Assembly: GCA_029210645.1 (NCBI GenBank)
Contig: JARGFT010000001.1
Span: 244,883 to 308,882 of the forward strand
Direction of reading: 5' to 3'
DNA: 64,000 bases
DNA from: Anaerosomatales bacterium
GTDB lineage: Bacteria; Actinomycetota; Coriobacteriia; Anaerosomatales; SLCP01
Shown here: piece after piece, positions 9,572 to 19,202 of the stretch
Layout of the letters: each line of letters begins with the position of its first letter
Numbering within the stretch: position 1 is the stretch's first letter
Position numbers and translations under genes: made by a program
Notes under the pieces: model-generated
What the model was told of the DNA's origin: nothing
What the model saw: the letters and a program-made list of their open reading frames with translations, nothing else
Databases searched by the model: none

Positions 9572-10573
9572 ATGACACGTAAGCGCGCGCTCACCGGCTA
9601 TCGGCCCACCGGCAAGCTCCACCTCGGCCACTGGTTCGGCAATCTCCAGAACATGCTGACCATGCAGAACGAGTACGACGCGTTCTACTTCATCGCGGAC
9701 TGGCACGCGCTCACCAGTGATTGGGCCGACACCACACGAGTTCGCGAGTTCACCGAGGAGATGGTACTCGACTGGTGTGCCGCCGGCCTCGATCCCGCGC
9801 GGTGCACCATCTACCGCCAGTCGGATGTCCCCGAGGTCGCCGAGCTTGCGCTCTACTTCTCGATGGTCACCCCGATGTCGTGGCTCGAGCGCGTCCCCTC
9901 GTACAAGGAGCAGCGCGAGCAGGTGACCGACAAGGACCTCGGCAACCTCGGCTTCTTCATGTACCCGCTGTTGCAAGCTGCCGACATCACGATCGTGCTT
10001 GCCGACGTGGTCCCTGTGGGCGAGGACCAGCTCCCGCACCTGGAGCTCACGCGCGAGATCGTGCGGCGGTTCAACAACGCCTACGGTGAGTATCTCGTGG
10101 AGCCTGCCGCGCTCATCGCGAAGCAGGGCGCACGGGTTCCGGGTACCGACGGACGCAAGATGAGCAAGTCGTACGGCAACTCCATCTTCATCTCGGACTC
10201 TCCCGACGAGATCACCGCGAAGGTGCGTGGCATGATCACCGACCCTGCGCGCAAGCTGAAGACCGATCCGGGCGACCCGGATATCTGTCCGCTCCACCAG
10301 ATACACAAGCTGGTCAGCCCCGACCCGGCCGACATCGCCGAGTGGGATCGTTGCTGCCGCAGTGCGGAGTGCGGTTGTGTCGCTCACAAGCAGAAGATGG
10401 CCACCGACCTCGTCGAGTACCTTGCCGAGTTCCGCGCGCGTCGCGAGGAGCTTGCCGCGCGGCCGGGCTTCGCGTGGGAGGTCCTCGAGGCCGGGGCCGC
10501 CAAGGCACGGCCGGTTACCTCAGAGGTCGTCGAGACCTGTCGGCGCCTCGTGCGCATCGACAACAACGGGTAG
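9572..10573 (+). CDS. trpS: Tryptophanyl-tRNA synthetase (Fe-S type variant)
   Basis: GYRPTGKLHLGHWFGNL, GTDGRKMSKSYGNSI. Confidence 0.95.
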   Translation: MTRKRALTGYRPTGKLHLGHWFGNLQNMLTMQNEYDAFYFIADWHALTSDWADTTRVREFTEEMVLDWCAAGLDPARCTIYRQSDVPEVAELALYFSMVTPMSWLERVPSYKEQREQVTDKDLGNLGFFMYPLLQAADITIVLADVVPVGEDQLPHLELTREIVRRFNNAYGEYLVEPAALIAKQGARVPGTDGRKMSKSYGNSIFISDSPDEITAKVRGMITDPARKLKTDPGDPDICPLHQIHKLVSPDPADIAEWDRCCRSAECGCVAHKQKMATDLVEYLAEFRARREELAARPGFAWEVLEAGAAKARPVTSEVVETCRRLVRIDNNG

Positions 10574-10585
10574 GGGGCGTCCCCG

Positions 10586-11335
10586 CTGGGCTACCGGGTC
10601 AAGATCGACGCCTTCGAGGGACCGTTCGACCTCCTGCTGCACCTCGTTGCACGGCAGAAGGTCGACGTGAGCTCGATCTCCATCACCGAGGTCACGGACC
10701 AGTACCTCGCCTACATCGAGGGAATGCACGAGCTCGACCTCGATGTCGCGAGCGACTTCCTGCTCGTGGCTGCCACGCTGCTCGAGATCAAGGCAGCCAG
10801 CCTGCTTCCCACAGAGGAGCAGTATATCGGCGAGGACATCGACGACCTCTCTCCTGAAGAGGCACGCGAACTCCTCGTGACCCGTCTGCTCGCGTACAAG
10901 CAGTTCAAGAACGTCGCTGCAGAGCTCGCGGCCCGGATGGAGTCGGTCTCGCACATGCATCCGCGTCAGGCAGGCCTTGAAGAGCCCTTCGTGGGGCTCA
11001 TGCCCGACTATCTCGAGGGCCTCACTCTGCGCGGTCTTGCGGTGATCTGTGCCGACCTTCTTCACAAGCGCGAGGTCTTTCTCCTGCAGGCAGAGCACGT
11101 TGCCGCGGCACCGATCAGCCTGGAGTTGCACACCGAGAGCGTGTCGCGGACCCTGGCGCGTGCGGGTACGGTACGCTTCAGCGAACTGCTCGGCACCGAC
11201 CCCACGCCAGAGGTCCTCGTCGTGACGTTCCTCGCCATTCTCGAACTCTACAAGCGGGGACGGGTTCAGCTGCGACAGGACGAACTGTTCGACGACATCG
11301 TGGTGACAGCCACCGACGTTCAGGAGGATTCGTGA
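10586..11335 (+). CDS. scpA: Segregation and condensation protein A; likely CTG start
   Basis: Conserved GYRVKIDAFEGPFDLLLHLVARQKVD lies upstream of the first GTG (10667); AGGGGG precedes CTG at 10586. Confidence 0.88.
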   Translation: MGYRVKIDAFEGPFDLLLHLVARQKVDVSSISITEVTDQYLAYIEGMHELDLDVASDFLLVAATLLEIKAASLLPTEEQYIGEDIDDLSPEEARELLVTRLLAYKQFKNVAAELAARMESVSHMHPRQAGLEEPFVGLMPDYLEGLTLRGLAVICADLLHKREVFLLQAEHVAAAPISLELHTESVSRTLARAGTVRFSELLGTDPTPEVLVVTFLAILELYKRGRVQLRQDELFDDIVVTATDVQEDS

Positions 11336-11336
11336 C

Positions 11337-11972
11337 ATGCAAGCGGACGTGACGCTCCGCGGTGCGATCGAGGCACTGCTCTTCGTGTCGGACGAGCCGG
11401 TCTCGGCCTCGCGCATCGGCAAGATACTCGAGGCCGATGTGTCGAGCATCGCCCGGGTTCTCTCCGATCTGGCCGAGGAGTACCGCAACGACGAGCGGGG
11501 ATTTCAGCTCCGTGAGGCAGCGGGAGGATGGCGCCTCTACACGCATCCGGCCCATCACGACGCGATCGAGCAGTTCGTCCTCTCCTGGGACACGCGCCGC
11601 CTCTCCCAGGCGGCACTGGAGGCGCTTGCGGTCGTCGCGTACCACCAGCCCGTGACCAGGGCCGGTGTGAATGCCGTGCGCGGCGTGAACAGCGAGGCGG
11701 TGATCTCCTCGCTCATCGAGAAGGGCCTGGTACGCGAGGCTGGTCGCGATCGTGAAGCAAGCAACGCCATCATCTACACGACGACAAGAACGTTCCTTGA
11801 GAAGTTCGGGTTGAAGAGCCTCGACGAACTGCCGCCGCTCGAGGAGTTCGCCCCCGACGAGCGAACCGAGGCCGCCATACGCGATCGTCTGGGTGGTCCG
11901 TCTGCAGACATCGGGTTCGGAGTGGATGACGCTTCCGGGCCCGACGAGGACGACGTCACCGGGATCGACTGA
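11337..11972 (+). CDS. scpB: Segregation and condensation protein B
   Basis: LRGAIEALLFVSDEPVSASRIGKIL...LSQAALEALAVVAYHQPVTRAGVNAVRGVNSE. Confidence 0.94.
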   Translation: MQADVTLRGAIEALLFVSDEPVSASRIGKILEADVSSIARVLSDLAEEYRNDERGFQLREAAGGWRLYTHPAHHDAIEQFVLSWDTRRLSQAALEALAVVAYHQPVTRAGVNAVRGVNSEAVISSLIEKGLVREAGRDREASNAIIYTTTRTFLEKFGLKSLDELPPLEEFAPDERTEAAIRDRLGGPSADIGFGVDDASGPDEDDVTGID

Positions 11973-11974
11973 CG

Positions 11975-12751
11975 GTGGCATCCCCTCGAACCACTGGAGC
12001 ATCGGGAGACGATGGCGGGCGTATCGTCCCCATGCGCCTGCAGCGTTTCCTTGCGCGCTCCGGTGTGGCGTCGCGCCGGGGGAGCGAGGACCTGATGACC
12101 GCCGGCCGCGTGCGGGTGAACGGCGAGGTCGTGCGCGAACTCGGCTCCCGGGTCGATCCTCTCGTCGACGTGGTCGAGGTCGACGGGCGGGTCGTCACAC
12201 TGGCTTCGACACCGGTCTACATCGTGCTCAACAAGCCGGCGGGATACGTGACAACCATGAATGACCCGCAGGGGCGTCCCACGGTTGCCGATATCGTTCC
12301 ACGTGATCCCGCAGGGCTCTTCCCGGTCGGTCGGCTCGACCTTGAGACGACGGGATTACTGCTCTTCACGACGGACGGGGACCTCGCGCACCGGCTTCTG
12401 CACCCGAGATACCACGTAGAGAAGGTCTACCACGCACGGGTACAGGGCACACCCTCACCCGAGGATCTCGACACCCTGGCAGCCGGCGTCAAGCTCGAGG
12501 ACGGCATGACCGCACCGGCCCGCGTCCGCTTGCTCGATCCCGGGCCGCCTGCCTCGGTCGAGATCGCGATACGGGAAGGGCGCAAGCGACAGGTCCGGCG
12601 TATGTTCCTCGCTGTCGAGCACGCGGTCATATCGCTGCACAGAGAGTCCTTCGGTCCAATCCGCCTCGGCGATCTTGCCGCGGGTGCGCATCGCGCGCTC
12701 GGGTCCGAGGAGGTTGCCGCACTCTGGCGCGCTGCGGGGAGCGATGTGTGA
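11975..12751 (+). CDS. rluB: Pseudouridine synthase RluB family (start may be 12032)
   Basis: S4 domain MRLQRFLARSGVASRRGSEDL, VGRLDLETTGLLLFTTDGDLAHRL. Confidence 0.9.
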   Translation: MASPRTTGASGDDGGRIVPMRLQRFLARSGVASRRGSEDLMTAGRVRVNGEVVRELGSRVDPLVDVVEVDGRVVTLASTPVYIVLNKPAGYVTTMNDPQGRPTVADIVPRDPAGLFPVGRLDLETTGLLLFTTDGDLAHRLLHPRYHVEKVYHARVQGTPSPEDLDTLAAGVKLEDGMTAPARVRLLDPGPPASVEIAIREGRKRQVRRMFLAVEHAVISLHRESFGPIRLGDLAAGAHRALGSEEVAALWRAAGSDV

Positions 12752-13326
12752 TGGCGCTTGTCGTGATCACAGGAGGTGCCCGCAGCGGCAAGTCTGCGGC
12801 GGCGCAGCGAATGGCGGTTGCACGCTCGCGCGCCGGGGCAAGGGTTGTGGTGGCCGTCTTCGGAAAGGCCGACGGGGACCCCGAGTTCGCCGAACGCATC
12901 GAGAGACACCGCACCGGGCGGCCCGAGGGGTTCCGCACGCTCGAGGCGAGCGACCCGCGTTCGTGGATCGAGGATGTCGCCGAAGACGAGCTGCTTGTAC
13001 TGGAGTGCCTGGGGACTCTCACGGCCTTGGCCATGGAGGAGATCGGACAGACTGAGACGGAGGTCGCGTCATCCGACCTCCTTGACTCCTCCCTGAGCGA
13101 GTTCGTCGAGTGGGTGGTGCGCCGCCCGGGAGATACGATCGTTGTGACAAACGAGGTCGGGTGGGGCGTGGTTCCCTCATTCGCATCCGGACGGATCTTC
13201 CGCGACGCGCTCGGGCGGGCGAACGCCGCACTCGTGACCGCTGCTGACGCCTCCTATCTCGCCGTCAACGGGAGGCTCCTTGACCTGGGTTGCCTGCCGC
13301 GTGACGTGCAGTGGCCCGCCGACTGA
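12748..13326 (+). CDS. cobU: Bifunctional adenosylcobinamide kinase/guanylyltransferase
   Basis: VVITGGARSGKSAAAQRMA; VVTNEVGWGVVP; start of a cob cluster. Confidence 0.9.
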   Translation: MMALVVITGGARSGKSAAAQRMAVARSRAGARVVVAVFGKADGDPEFAERIERHRTGRPEGFRTLEASDPRSWIEDVAEDELLVLECLGTLTALAMEEIGQTETEVASSDLLDSSLSEFVEWVVRRPGDTIVVTNEVGWGVVPSFASGRIFRDALGRANAALVTAADASYLAVNGRLLDLGCLPRDVQWPAD

Positions 13327-13332
13327 AGGAGT

Positions 13333-14412
13333 TTGACGCGCGTGGACGCTCGTGAACGGATACGTACACTCCTGGACTCGGTGAGGCCCACCGATCCGGC
13401 TGCCGAGCGGCGCGCGTGGGCGCGGCTGGACACGCTGACCAAGCCACCCCGAAGCCTTGGAAGACTCGAGGAGGTCGCGGCCGCGATCGCCCGCATTCAG
13501 GGTACCGACCGTCCCTCGGTCACGCGCAAGGCCATCATCCTCATGGCCGGGGACCACGGTGTCGTGGCCGAGGGGGTTTCGCCGTATCCTCAGTCGGTGA
13601 CGTGGCAGATGGTTGCTAACTTCGCGGCCGGTGGAGCAGCCATCAACCAGATCGCCTCCTCGGTTGGCGCTGATCTGCTCCTTTACGATCTGGGGGTAGT
13701 CGGGGACACGAGCGTCTTCACCGGTGTCAATCAAGCCAAGGTGGTCCGGGGGACCGCGAACATGCGCCTTGGACCGGCGCTGACCCGCGATCAGGCGGTG
13801 GAGGCTCTCCTCGCAGGTGCCCAAGCCGCCTCCGAGGCTGCAGATGGCGGAGTTGCGCTTCTCGGTACGGGTGAGATGGGAATCGGGAATACCACCGCGG
13901 CGGCAGCCCTTACCGCCGCGTACACGGGTGCACCCGTGGAGCGGGTCGTGGGACCGGGGACCGGCCTCGACCACACCGGCGTAGCTCACAAGATGGCCGT
14001 GGTCCGCGATGCGCTCGCACGCAATGTCACGCCGGGAAGCGACGCACTGGACATCCTCGCTGCGCTGGGCGGTGCCGAGATCGCCGGTCTTGCCGGTGTC
14101 ATGCTCGGCGGATCCGCACGGGGTGTCTGCGTGCTCGTGGACGGGTTCATCTCGGGAGCAGCCGCGCTGGCTGCCGTCGCGCTCTGCCCGTCATGCCGTG
14201 ACCACCTCCTTGCGTCACACCGGTCGCTGGAGCCGGGCCACACCGTCCAACTCGATCATCTGGGCATGGCGCCCGTGCTCGATCTCGATCTGAGACTCGG
14301 GGAGGGAACCGGCGCAGCGCTCTCCATGGGGCTTGTGGACGCAGCGTGTCGGATGCTTTCGGGTATGGCGACGTTTGAGGAGGCCGGAGTGAGCGGCTCG
14401 GAGTCCGCGTGA
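13333..14412 (+). CDS. cobT: Nicotinate-nucleotide-dimethylbenzimidazole phosphoribosyltransferase
   Basis: LTKPPRSLGRLEE, MAGDHGVVAEGVSPYPQSVT, LLGTGEMGIGNTTAAAALTAAYTG. Confidence 0.95.
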   Translation: MTRVDARERIRTLLDSVRPTDPAAERRAWARLDTLTKPPRSLGRLEEVAAAIARIQGTDRPSVTRKAIILMAGDHGVVAEGVSPYPQSVTWQMVANFAAGGAAINQIASSVGADLLLYDLGVVGDTSVFTGVNQAKVVRGTANMRLGPALTRDQAVEALLAGAQAASEAADGGVALLGTGEMGIGNTTAAAALTAAYTGAPVERVVGPGTGLDHTGVAHKMAVVRDALARNVTPGSDALDILAALGGAEIAGLAGVMLGGSARGVCVLVDGFISGAAALAAVALCPSCRDHLLASHRSLEPGHTVQLDHLGMAPVLDLDLRLGEGTGAALSMGLVDAACRMLSGMATFEEAGVSGSESA

Positions 14413-15197
14413 AGGACGTGTCGACATCGCGCCCGCTGCGGGACCTCTCGCTGGCGGTGACGCTGCTGACGGCGGTCCCGCTGCCAGCGCGCTGGCCCGC
14501 CGACGAACGTCCGGATGTCGCGGGCTACTTCCCGCTGGCAGGTGCGCTGCTGGGTAGTGTCGGGTACGTTTTCCTCGCCCTTGCCGCACGGCTGGGTGTT
14601 CCGGGCGGCACTCGTGTCAGCCTCGAGTCTGTGATGCTTGCGGTGTTGCTGGTGACCATGTGGGCGATGCTCACCCGCATGCTGCACTGGGACGCGCTTG
14701 CGGATGTCGCGGACGCCTACTGGGGAGCGCATGAGCCGTCCATGCGCCTGGAGATTGCAAGCGATCCCCACGTCGGGGCGTTCGGTGTCGCCGGTATCGT
14801 GCTGGTCGCTCTCGTACAGGTTGCAGCACTCTCGCTGCTCATCGCGAACGGGTTCCTTGTCGCCGTCGCCGTCGCCGTGGTGATCGCGCGCTACGCTGCG
14901 CTTTTCGGAGCCTGGCTGGGCTCGCCTGCCAAACAGACCGGTCTCGGAGCTGTGGTCGCGGGCCGACCACGTCCGGCATCCGTTGTTGCCGCCACACTCG
15001 TGTTCCTGGCGACGTTGTCACTGTCGTGGGCCTCCGGGCCGGGTGCCTTCGCGGCCGTCGTAGTCTGTCTCGTCGTCGCGCTCGGGGTCCCGCACGTGCT
15101 CGCATCGCGTTTCGGCGGCATCACCGGAGACGTTCTCGGCGCGAGCATTCTGCTGACCGAGACCGCTTCGCTCGCGATCCTCGCATGGGTCCGGTAG
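14409..15197 (+). CDS. cobS: Adenosylcobinamide-GDP ribazoletransferase
   Basis: Hydrophobic; FPLAGALLGSVGY; LHWDALADVADAYWG; SRFGGITGDVLGASILLTE. Confidence 0.9.
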   Translation: MKDVSTSRPLRDLSLAVTLLTAVPLPARWPADERPDVAGYFPLAGALLGSVGYVFLALAARLGVPGGTRVSLESVMLAVLLVTMWAMLTRMLHWDALADVADAYWGAHEPSMRLEIASDPHVGAFGVAGIVLVALVQVAALSLLIANGFLVAVAVAVVIARYAALFGAWLGSPAKQTGLGAVVAGRPRPASVVAATLVFLATLSLSWASGPGAFAAVVVCLVVALGVPHVLASRFGGITGDVLGASILLTETASLAILAWVR

Positions 15198-15201
15198 GAC
15201 G

Positions 15202-15789
15202 ATGAGTGACACCGAATTCTTGATCGTGCGTCATCCCGAGACGTGGGCCAACGTTGAAGGCCGGTTCGTCGGCCGCGGTGAATCTCCCTACACGGAGCGC
15301 GGCAGGCGGCAGTTCGATCTCTTGGCGGCACGGATCGCAGCGTTTCGTCCGGATGCCGTCTGGTCGAGCCCGCTTGCACGTGCACATGACGTGGCCGTTG
15401 CGGCAGCAGGCGCGTGCGAGGCCACCGTGACGCTCGATGACCGGCTGTTGGAGCTGGACTTCGGGCAGGCCGAGGGGCTGACGTGGCCCGAGATCGAGGC
15501 GGCAGGACTGGAGTTCGACTACCGCTCGGTGGACACTCCGGTCGCGCCCGGAGGCGAGTCCCGTGGCCAGATAGAGACCCGGTCCGCCGCGTTCGCGGAT
15601 TCGCTTGTGACCGCGGGCGGGCGCCACGCGGTATGCACCCACGGAGGCGTGTTCCGAGCGATGCTGGTGCATCTCCTCGGCCTGTCGATCACCGACATAT
15701 GGGCCTTCCACATCCGTAACGGGGCGGTGGCGCACGTGAGCGTGACCGAAGGACACGGCATGATCGAGGAGTTCCGCGTCCACGGATGA
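15202..15789 (+). CDS. cobC: Histidine phosphatase family, probable alpha-ribazole phosphatase
   Basis: LIVRHPETWANVEGRFVGRGESPYTERGRRQ; CTHGGVFRAM; follows cobS. Confidence 0.82.
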   Translation: MSDTEFLIVRHPETWANVEGRFVGRGESPYTERGRRQFDLLAARIAAFRPDAVWSSPLARAHDVAVAAAGACEATVTLDDRLLELDFGQAEGLTWPEIEAAGLEFDYRSVDTPVAPGGESRGQIETRSAAFADSLVTAGGRHAVCTHGGVFRAMLVHLLGLSITDIWAFHIRNGAVAHVSVTEGHGMIEEFRVHG

Positions 15790-15873
15790 GTTCCCGCTTG
15801 CCCGTGCGCTTCCGACCTGCGACAATCCTCGGCACACCCGCACCGGGAACGCAAGGAGTGCCAGAGGGCCGAG

Positions 15874-16974
15874 ATGGACTGGGAAGCCGCCATACGAGCA
15901 GCGCTCGATCCCATGGTGCCCTACGCGCCCGGTTTGCGCGCGAGTGAGGTGCGCGAACGCTCGGGCCGGGACACGATACTGAAGCTGTCGAGCAACGAGC
16001 ACCCCTGCGGACCCTTTCCTGGAGCGGTCGCCGCGATGGAAGCGGTGCTGACCCGTTTGAACCGCTACCCCGACGGTGCCGCCCGCGCACTGCGGCGAGC
16101 ACTCTGCGAACACCTTGACGTCGCTGATGAGACTCTCGTTATCGGCAACGGTTCGAACGAGATCATCCGTCTGCTCACCCAGGCTGTCGTGCGTCCGGGC
16201 GACGAGATCGTCTTCGCGTGGCCGAGTTTCGTGGTCTACCCCATGGTCGCGCAGATGTTCGGGGCCACCGCCGTGAGGGTTCCGCTCACCGCCGATGAGA
16301 CGCACGACCTTCCCGCGATCCTCGCTGCTATCACCGAGCGGACGCGCATCGTCTTTCTGTGCAATCCCAATAACCCCACCGGCACGATCTACCGCCGTGA
16401 TGCCTTCGAACGCTTCATGGCCGAGGTCCCGGATCACGTGATCGTTGTGGCCGACGAAGCCTACTTCGAGTTCGTCACCGACGACCGGTATCCCGACGCG
16501 CTGGAGTGGTTCGATGGGCAGCGGCCCCTCGCAGTCCTGAGGACCTTCTCGAAGATCTACTCGCTTGCAGGGGTGCGCATCGGCTACGGTGTCCTGCCGG
16601 CAGCGCTGGCGCGCGCGGTCGACAAGATCCGTGAGCCCTTCAACGTGAACATCGTGGCGCAGGTCGGTGCCTACTACTCGCTCGGCGATGAGGCCGAGGT
16701 CGAGCGTCGCCGGCGCGAGAACCAGGAGCAGAAGACCTACCTCTATTCGGCCTTCGACCGGCTTGGTATGGGGTATGTCCCGTCGGAGACCAACTTCGTC
16801 TACGTCAGGACTGACCGTCCGGTCGAAGTGTTCGAGGCACTCCTCGGCGAAGGTGTCATCGTACGTGACTTCGGTACCGCACCTGCACTGCGGGTGGGCA
16901 TCGGGACACCGGACGACACCCGGGCGACGGTCGCGGCGTTCGAAGCGATCAGCACACGGCTCGGTGGCGTCTAA
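15874..16974 (+). CDS. hisC: Histidinol-phosphate (or aromatic) aminotransferase
   Basis: KLSSNEHPCGP, NPNNPTGTIY, FSKIYSLAGVRIGYG; lies directly upstream of aroF-tyrA. Confidence 0.92.
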   Translation: MDWEAAIRAALDPMVPYAPGLRASEVRERSGRDTILKLSSNEHPCGPFPGAVAAMEAVLTRLNRYPDGAARALRRALCEHLDVADETLVIGNGSNEIIRLLTQAVVRPGDEIVFAWPSFVVYPMVAQMFGATAVRVPLTADETHDLPAILAAITERTRIVFLCNPNNPTGTIYRRDAFERFMAEVPDHVIVVADEAYFEFVTDDRYPDALEWFDGQRPLAVLRTFSKIYSLAGVRIGYGVLPAALARAVDKIREPFNVNIVAQVGAYYSLGDEAEVERRRRENQEQKTYLYSAFDRLGMGYVPSETNFVYVRTDRPVEVFEALLGEGVIVRDFGTAPALRVGIGTPDDTRATVAAFEAISTRLGGV

Positions 16975-17036
16975 CGCTATCTCCGTTGCCGAGGAGGCGT
17001 GACAGGGTACGCACCTAGGCGAGGGAGTGAACAGCG

Positions 17037-18065
17037 ATGCTTGTAGTGATGCGGGACCACGCGTCCCGAAGCGATATCAGTCATGTGGTCGAGGTCCTCG
17101 AGGGAGCAGGCGCACAGGCGCACCTGTCACAGGGCGAGGTCAAGACCATCATAGGTGTCATCGGAGACCGGGAGACGATCTATAGTCTGGAGCTCGAGGG
17201 ACTCCCCGGCGTCGAGAGCATTGTCAGGGTACTCAAGCCTTACAAGCTTGTAAGCAGGGAGTTTCAGCCCGAGGACACCGTCGTCACGCTTTCCCAAGGC
17301 TCGTCGATCGGCGGGGGAGCGTTCGCCGCGATCGCCGGCCCGTGCTCCGTGGAGTCGCCCGAGCAGATGACCACCGTGGCCCGGGCCGTCAGCGGATCGG
17401 GGGCGGCGATGTTGCGCGGCGGCGCCTACAAACCCCGAACGAGTCCGTACGCGTTCCAGGGCCTCGGCGTCGACGGCCTGCGGATGATGCGCGAGGCGGC
17501 CGACGAGTTCGGTCTCCCGGTGGTCACCGAGGTCCTCGACGTGCGGGATGCACAGACCGTTGCCGAGTGGGCCGACGTCCTCCAGGTCGGAGCGCGCAAC
17601 ATGCAGAACTTCATGATGCTCGACGAGCTGGGAAAGATGGGCAAGCCCGTCCTGCTCAAGCGCGGGCTCTCCGCGACTATCGAGGAGGTTCTCTCGGCTG
17701 CCGAATACGTGCTCAAAGGGGGCAACCGCGACCTCATCCTCTGCGAGCGGGGTATCCGGACGTTCGAGACGTACACGCGCAATACTCTCGATCTTGCGGC
17801 GGTCGCCGCGCTGAAGTCGCTGACCCACCTCCCGATCATTGTCGATCCCTCGCATGCGACCGGAAGACGGGAACTCGTCGCTCCCATGGCGAAGGCCGCT
17901 GTGGTAGCCGGTGCCGATGGCATCATGGTCGAGGTGCACCCCGACCCGGAGCGCGCCCGGTGTGACGGCCCGCAATCGCTCGACATGCCGGGATTCGAGG
18001 ATCTCATGAGAGGGCTTGTCCCGCTCATGGATCTTTCCGGCAAACACTCGGGGGCAGCCTCATGA
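17037..18065 (+). CDS. aroF: 3-deoxy-7-phosphoheptulonate synthase
   Basis: AIAGPCSVES, LRGGAYKPRTSPYAFQGLG, VDPSHATGRRELV. Confidence 0.95.
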   Translation: MLVVMRDHASRSDISHVVEVLEGAGAQAHLSQGEVKTIIGVIGDRETIYSLELEGLPGVESIVRVLKPYKLVSREFQPEDTVVTLSQGSSIGGGAFAAIAGPCSVESPEQMTTVARAVSGSGAAMLRGGAYKPRTSPYAFQGLGVDGLRMMREAADEFGLPVVTEVLDVRDAQTVAEWADVLQVGARNMQNFMMLDELGKMGKPVLLKRGLSATIEEVLSAAEYVLKGGNRDLILCERGIRTFETYTRNTLDLAAVAALKSLTHLPIIVDPSHATGRRELVAPMAKAAVVAGADGIMVEVHPDPERARCDGPQSLDMPGFEDLMRGLVPLMDLSGKHSGAAS

Positions 18066-19186
18066 GATTCGAGTCAGTCGCCATCGTCGGCGTCGGCCTC
18101 ATCGGCGGCTCGTTTGCCGCTGCACTCAAGGAGCTGCCCGATGCCCCACGGGTGGTGGGCATCGATGTGGATCCGGTCGGGTTGGAGGCGGCTCGCGCGC
18201 GCGGGCTGATCGATTCCGGATCGCTTGCCGGTGGCCTCGGTGCCCAGGAGTGGCTCGGACCCGAGGGAGTCGACCTGGTCGTACTGGCAACCCCGGCCCA
18301 TCACGTGGTGTCGTGGATCGAGAGTCTGGCCTGCCTCGGGTATCGGGGTGTCGTCACCGACGTTGCCTCGACGAAGGCGGGGGTGATCTCGGCTGCGGAG
18401 TCGTGGCTGACCGGTCGCGCAGCATTCGTCGGTGGACACCCGATGGCCGGATCGGAACGCAGCGGTGTGGACGCCGCCAACGCCGACCTGTTCCGTGGCG
18501 CGTACTACGTTCTGACGCCGAGTCACTCGACAGACGTCGACGCGTATCGGCGCGTCCACGCACTCGTCAGTGAGTTCGGTTGCCGTGTCGTGTCCGTGGA
18601 CCCGACAGAGCACGATGAGGTTGTAGCCATCGTCAGCCACGTGCCGCACGTCGCGGCGAGTGCGCTCGTCGATCTCGCCGCCGATCACTCGGGAAAGGAC
18701 GGCGAGCTTCTCCGGCTCGCGGCCGGTGGCTTCAAGGACACAACGCGTATCGCCGCGGGAAGCCCTGACCTGTGGACTGGGATCTGCCTGGACAATGCGG
18801 ATGCGGTTGCAGGCGGTGTCGAGGAGCTGCGCGACGTCCTCGGACAGTTCTGCGACATGTTGCGTGTTCGGGATGTTGAGGGGCTGCGCGCGTGGCTCGC
18901 CCGCGCCGCCGAGATTCGTCGCTCGCTGCCGGCCCAGTGGGTCCCCGCCACGACGCGCCTCACGGAGATCGTGGTTCCCGTGCTCGACCGGCCCGGCGTC
19001 GTCGCCGAGGTAACGATGGCGGCAAGTCGTGCGGGCTGCAACATAGAAGCGATCGAGATCGACCACGTCTCCGAGGCGAGCGCCCACCTCGTTATCGTGA
19101 TGACGGACGAGGGAGACATCACCCGTTTCCTGGAGATGCTACGCTCGACCGGGTATGCGCCGGAGGCGCGCCCGCTCGAGAGCTGA
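18062..19186 (+). CDS. tyrA: Prephenate dehydrogenase with C-terminal ACT domain
   Basis: VAIVGVGLIGGSFAAAL, GGHPMAGSERSGVDAA, C-terminal ACT-like VPVLDRPGVVAEVT. Confidence 0.92.
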   Translation: MRFESVAIVGVGLIGGSFAAALKELPDAPRVVGIDVDPVGLEAARARGLIDSGSLAGGLGAQEWLGPEGVDLVVLATPAHHVVSWIESLACLGYRGVVTDVASTKAGVISAAESWLTGRAAFVGGHPMAGSERSGVDAANADLFRGAYYVLTPSHSTDVDAYRRVHALVSEFGCRVVSVDPTEHDEVVAIVSHVPHVAASALVDLAADHSGKDGELLRLAAGGFKDTTRIAAGSPDLWTGICLDNADAVAGGVEELRDVLGQFCDMLRVRDVEGLRAWLARAAEIRRSLPAQWVPATTRLTEIVVPVLDRPGVVAEVTMAASRAGCNIEAIEIDHVSEASAHLVIVMTDEGDITRFLEMLRSTGYAPEARPLES

Positions 19187-19202
19187 GAAGGGACGACGGT
19201 TC

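Noticed and set aside
10571-10573. TrpS-ScpA in-frame fusion through TAG readthrough/recoding
   Set aside because: Frames are shared, but trpS ends at its natural length and a CTG start with an RBS-like AGGGGG is simpler; no recoding signal was seen.
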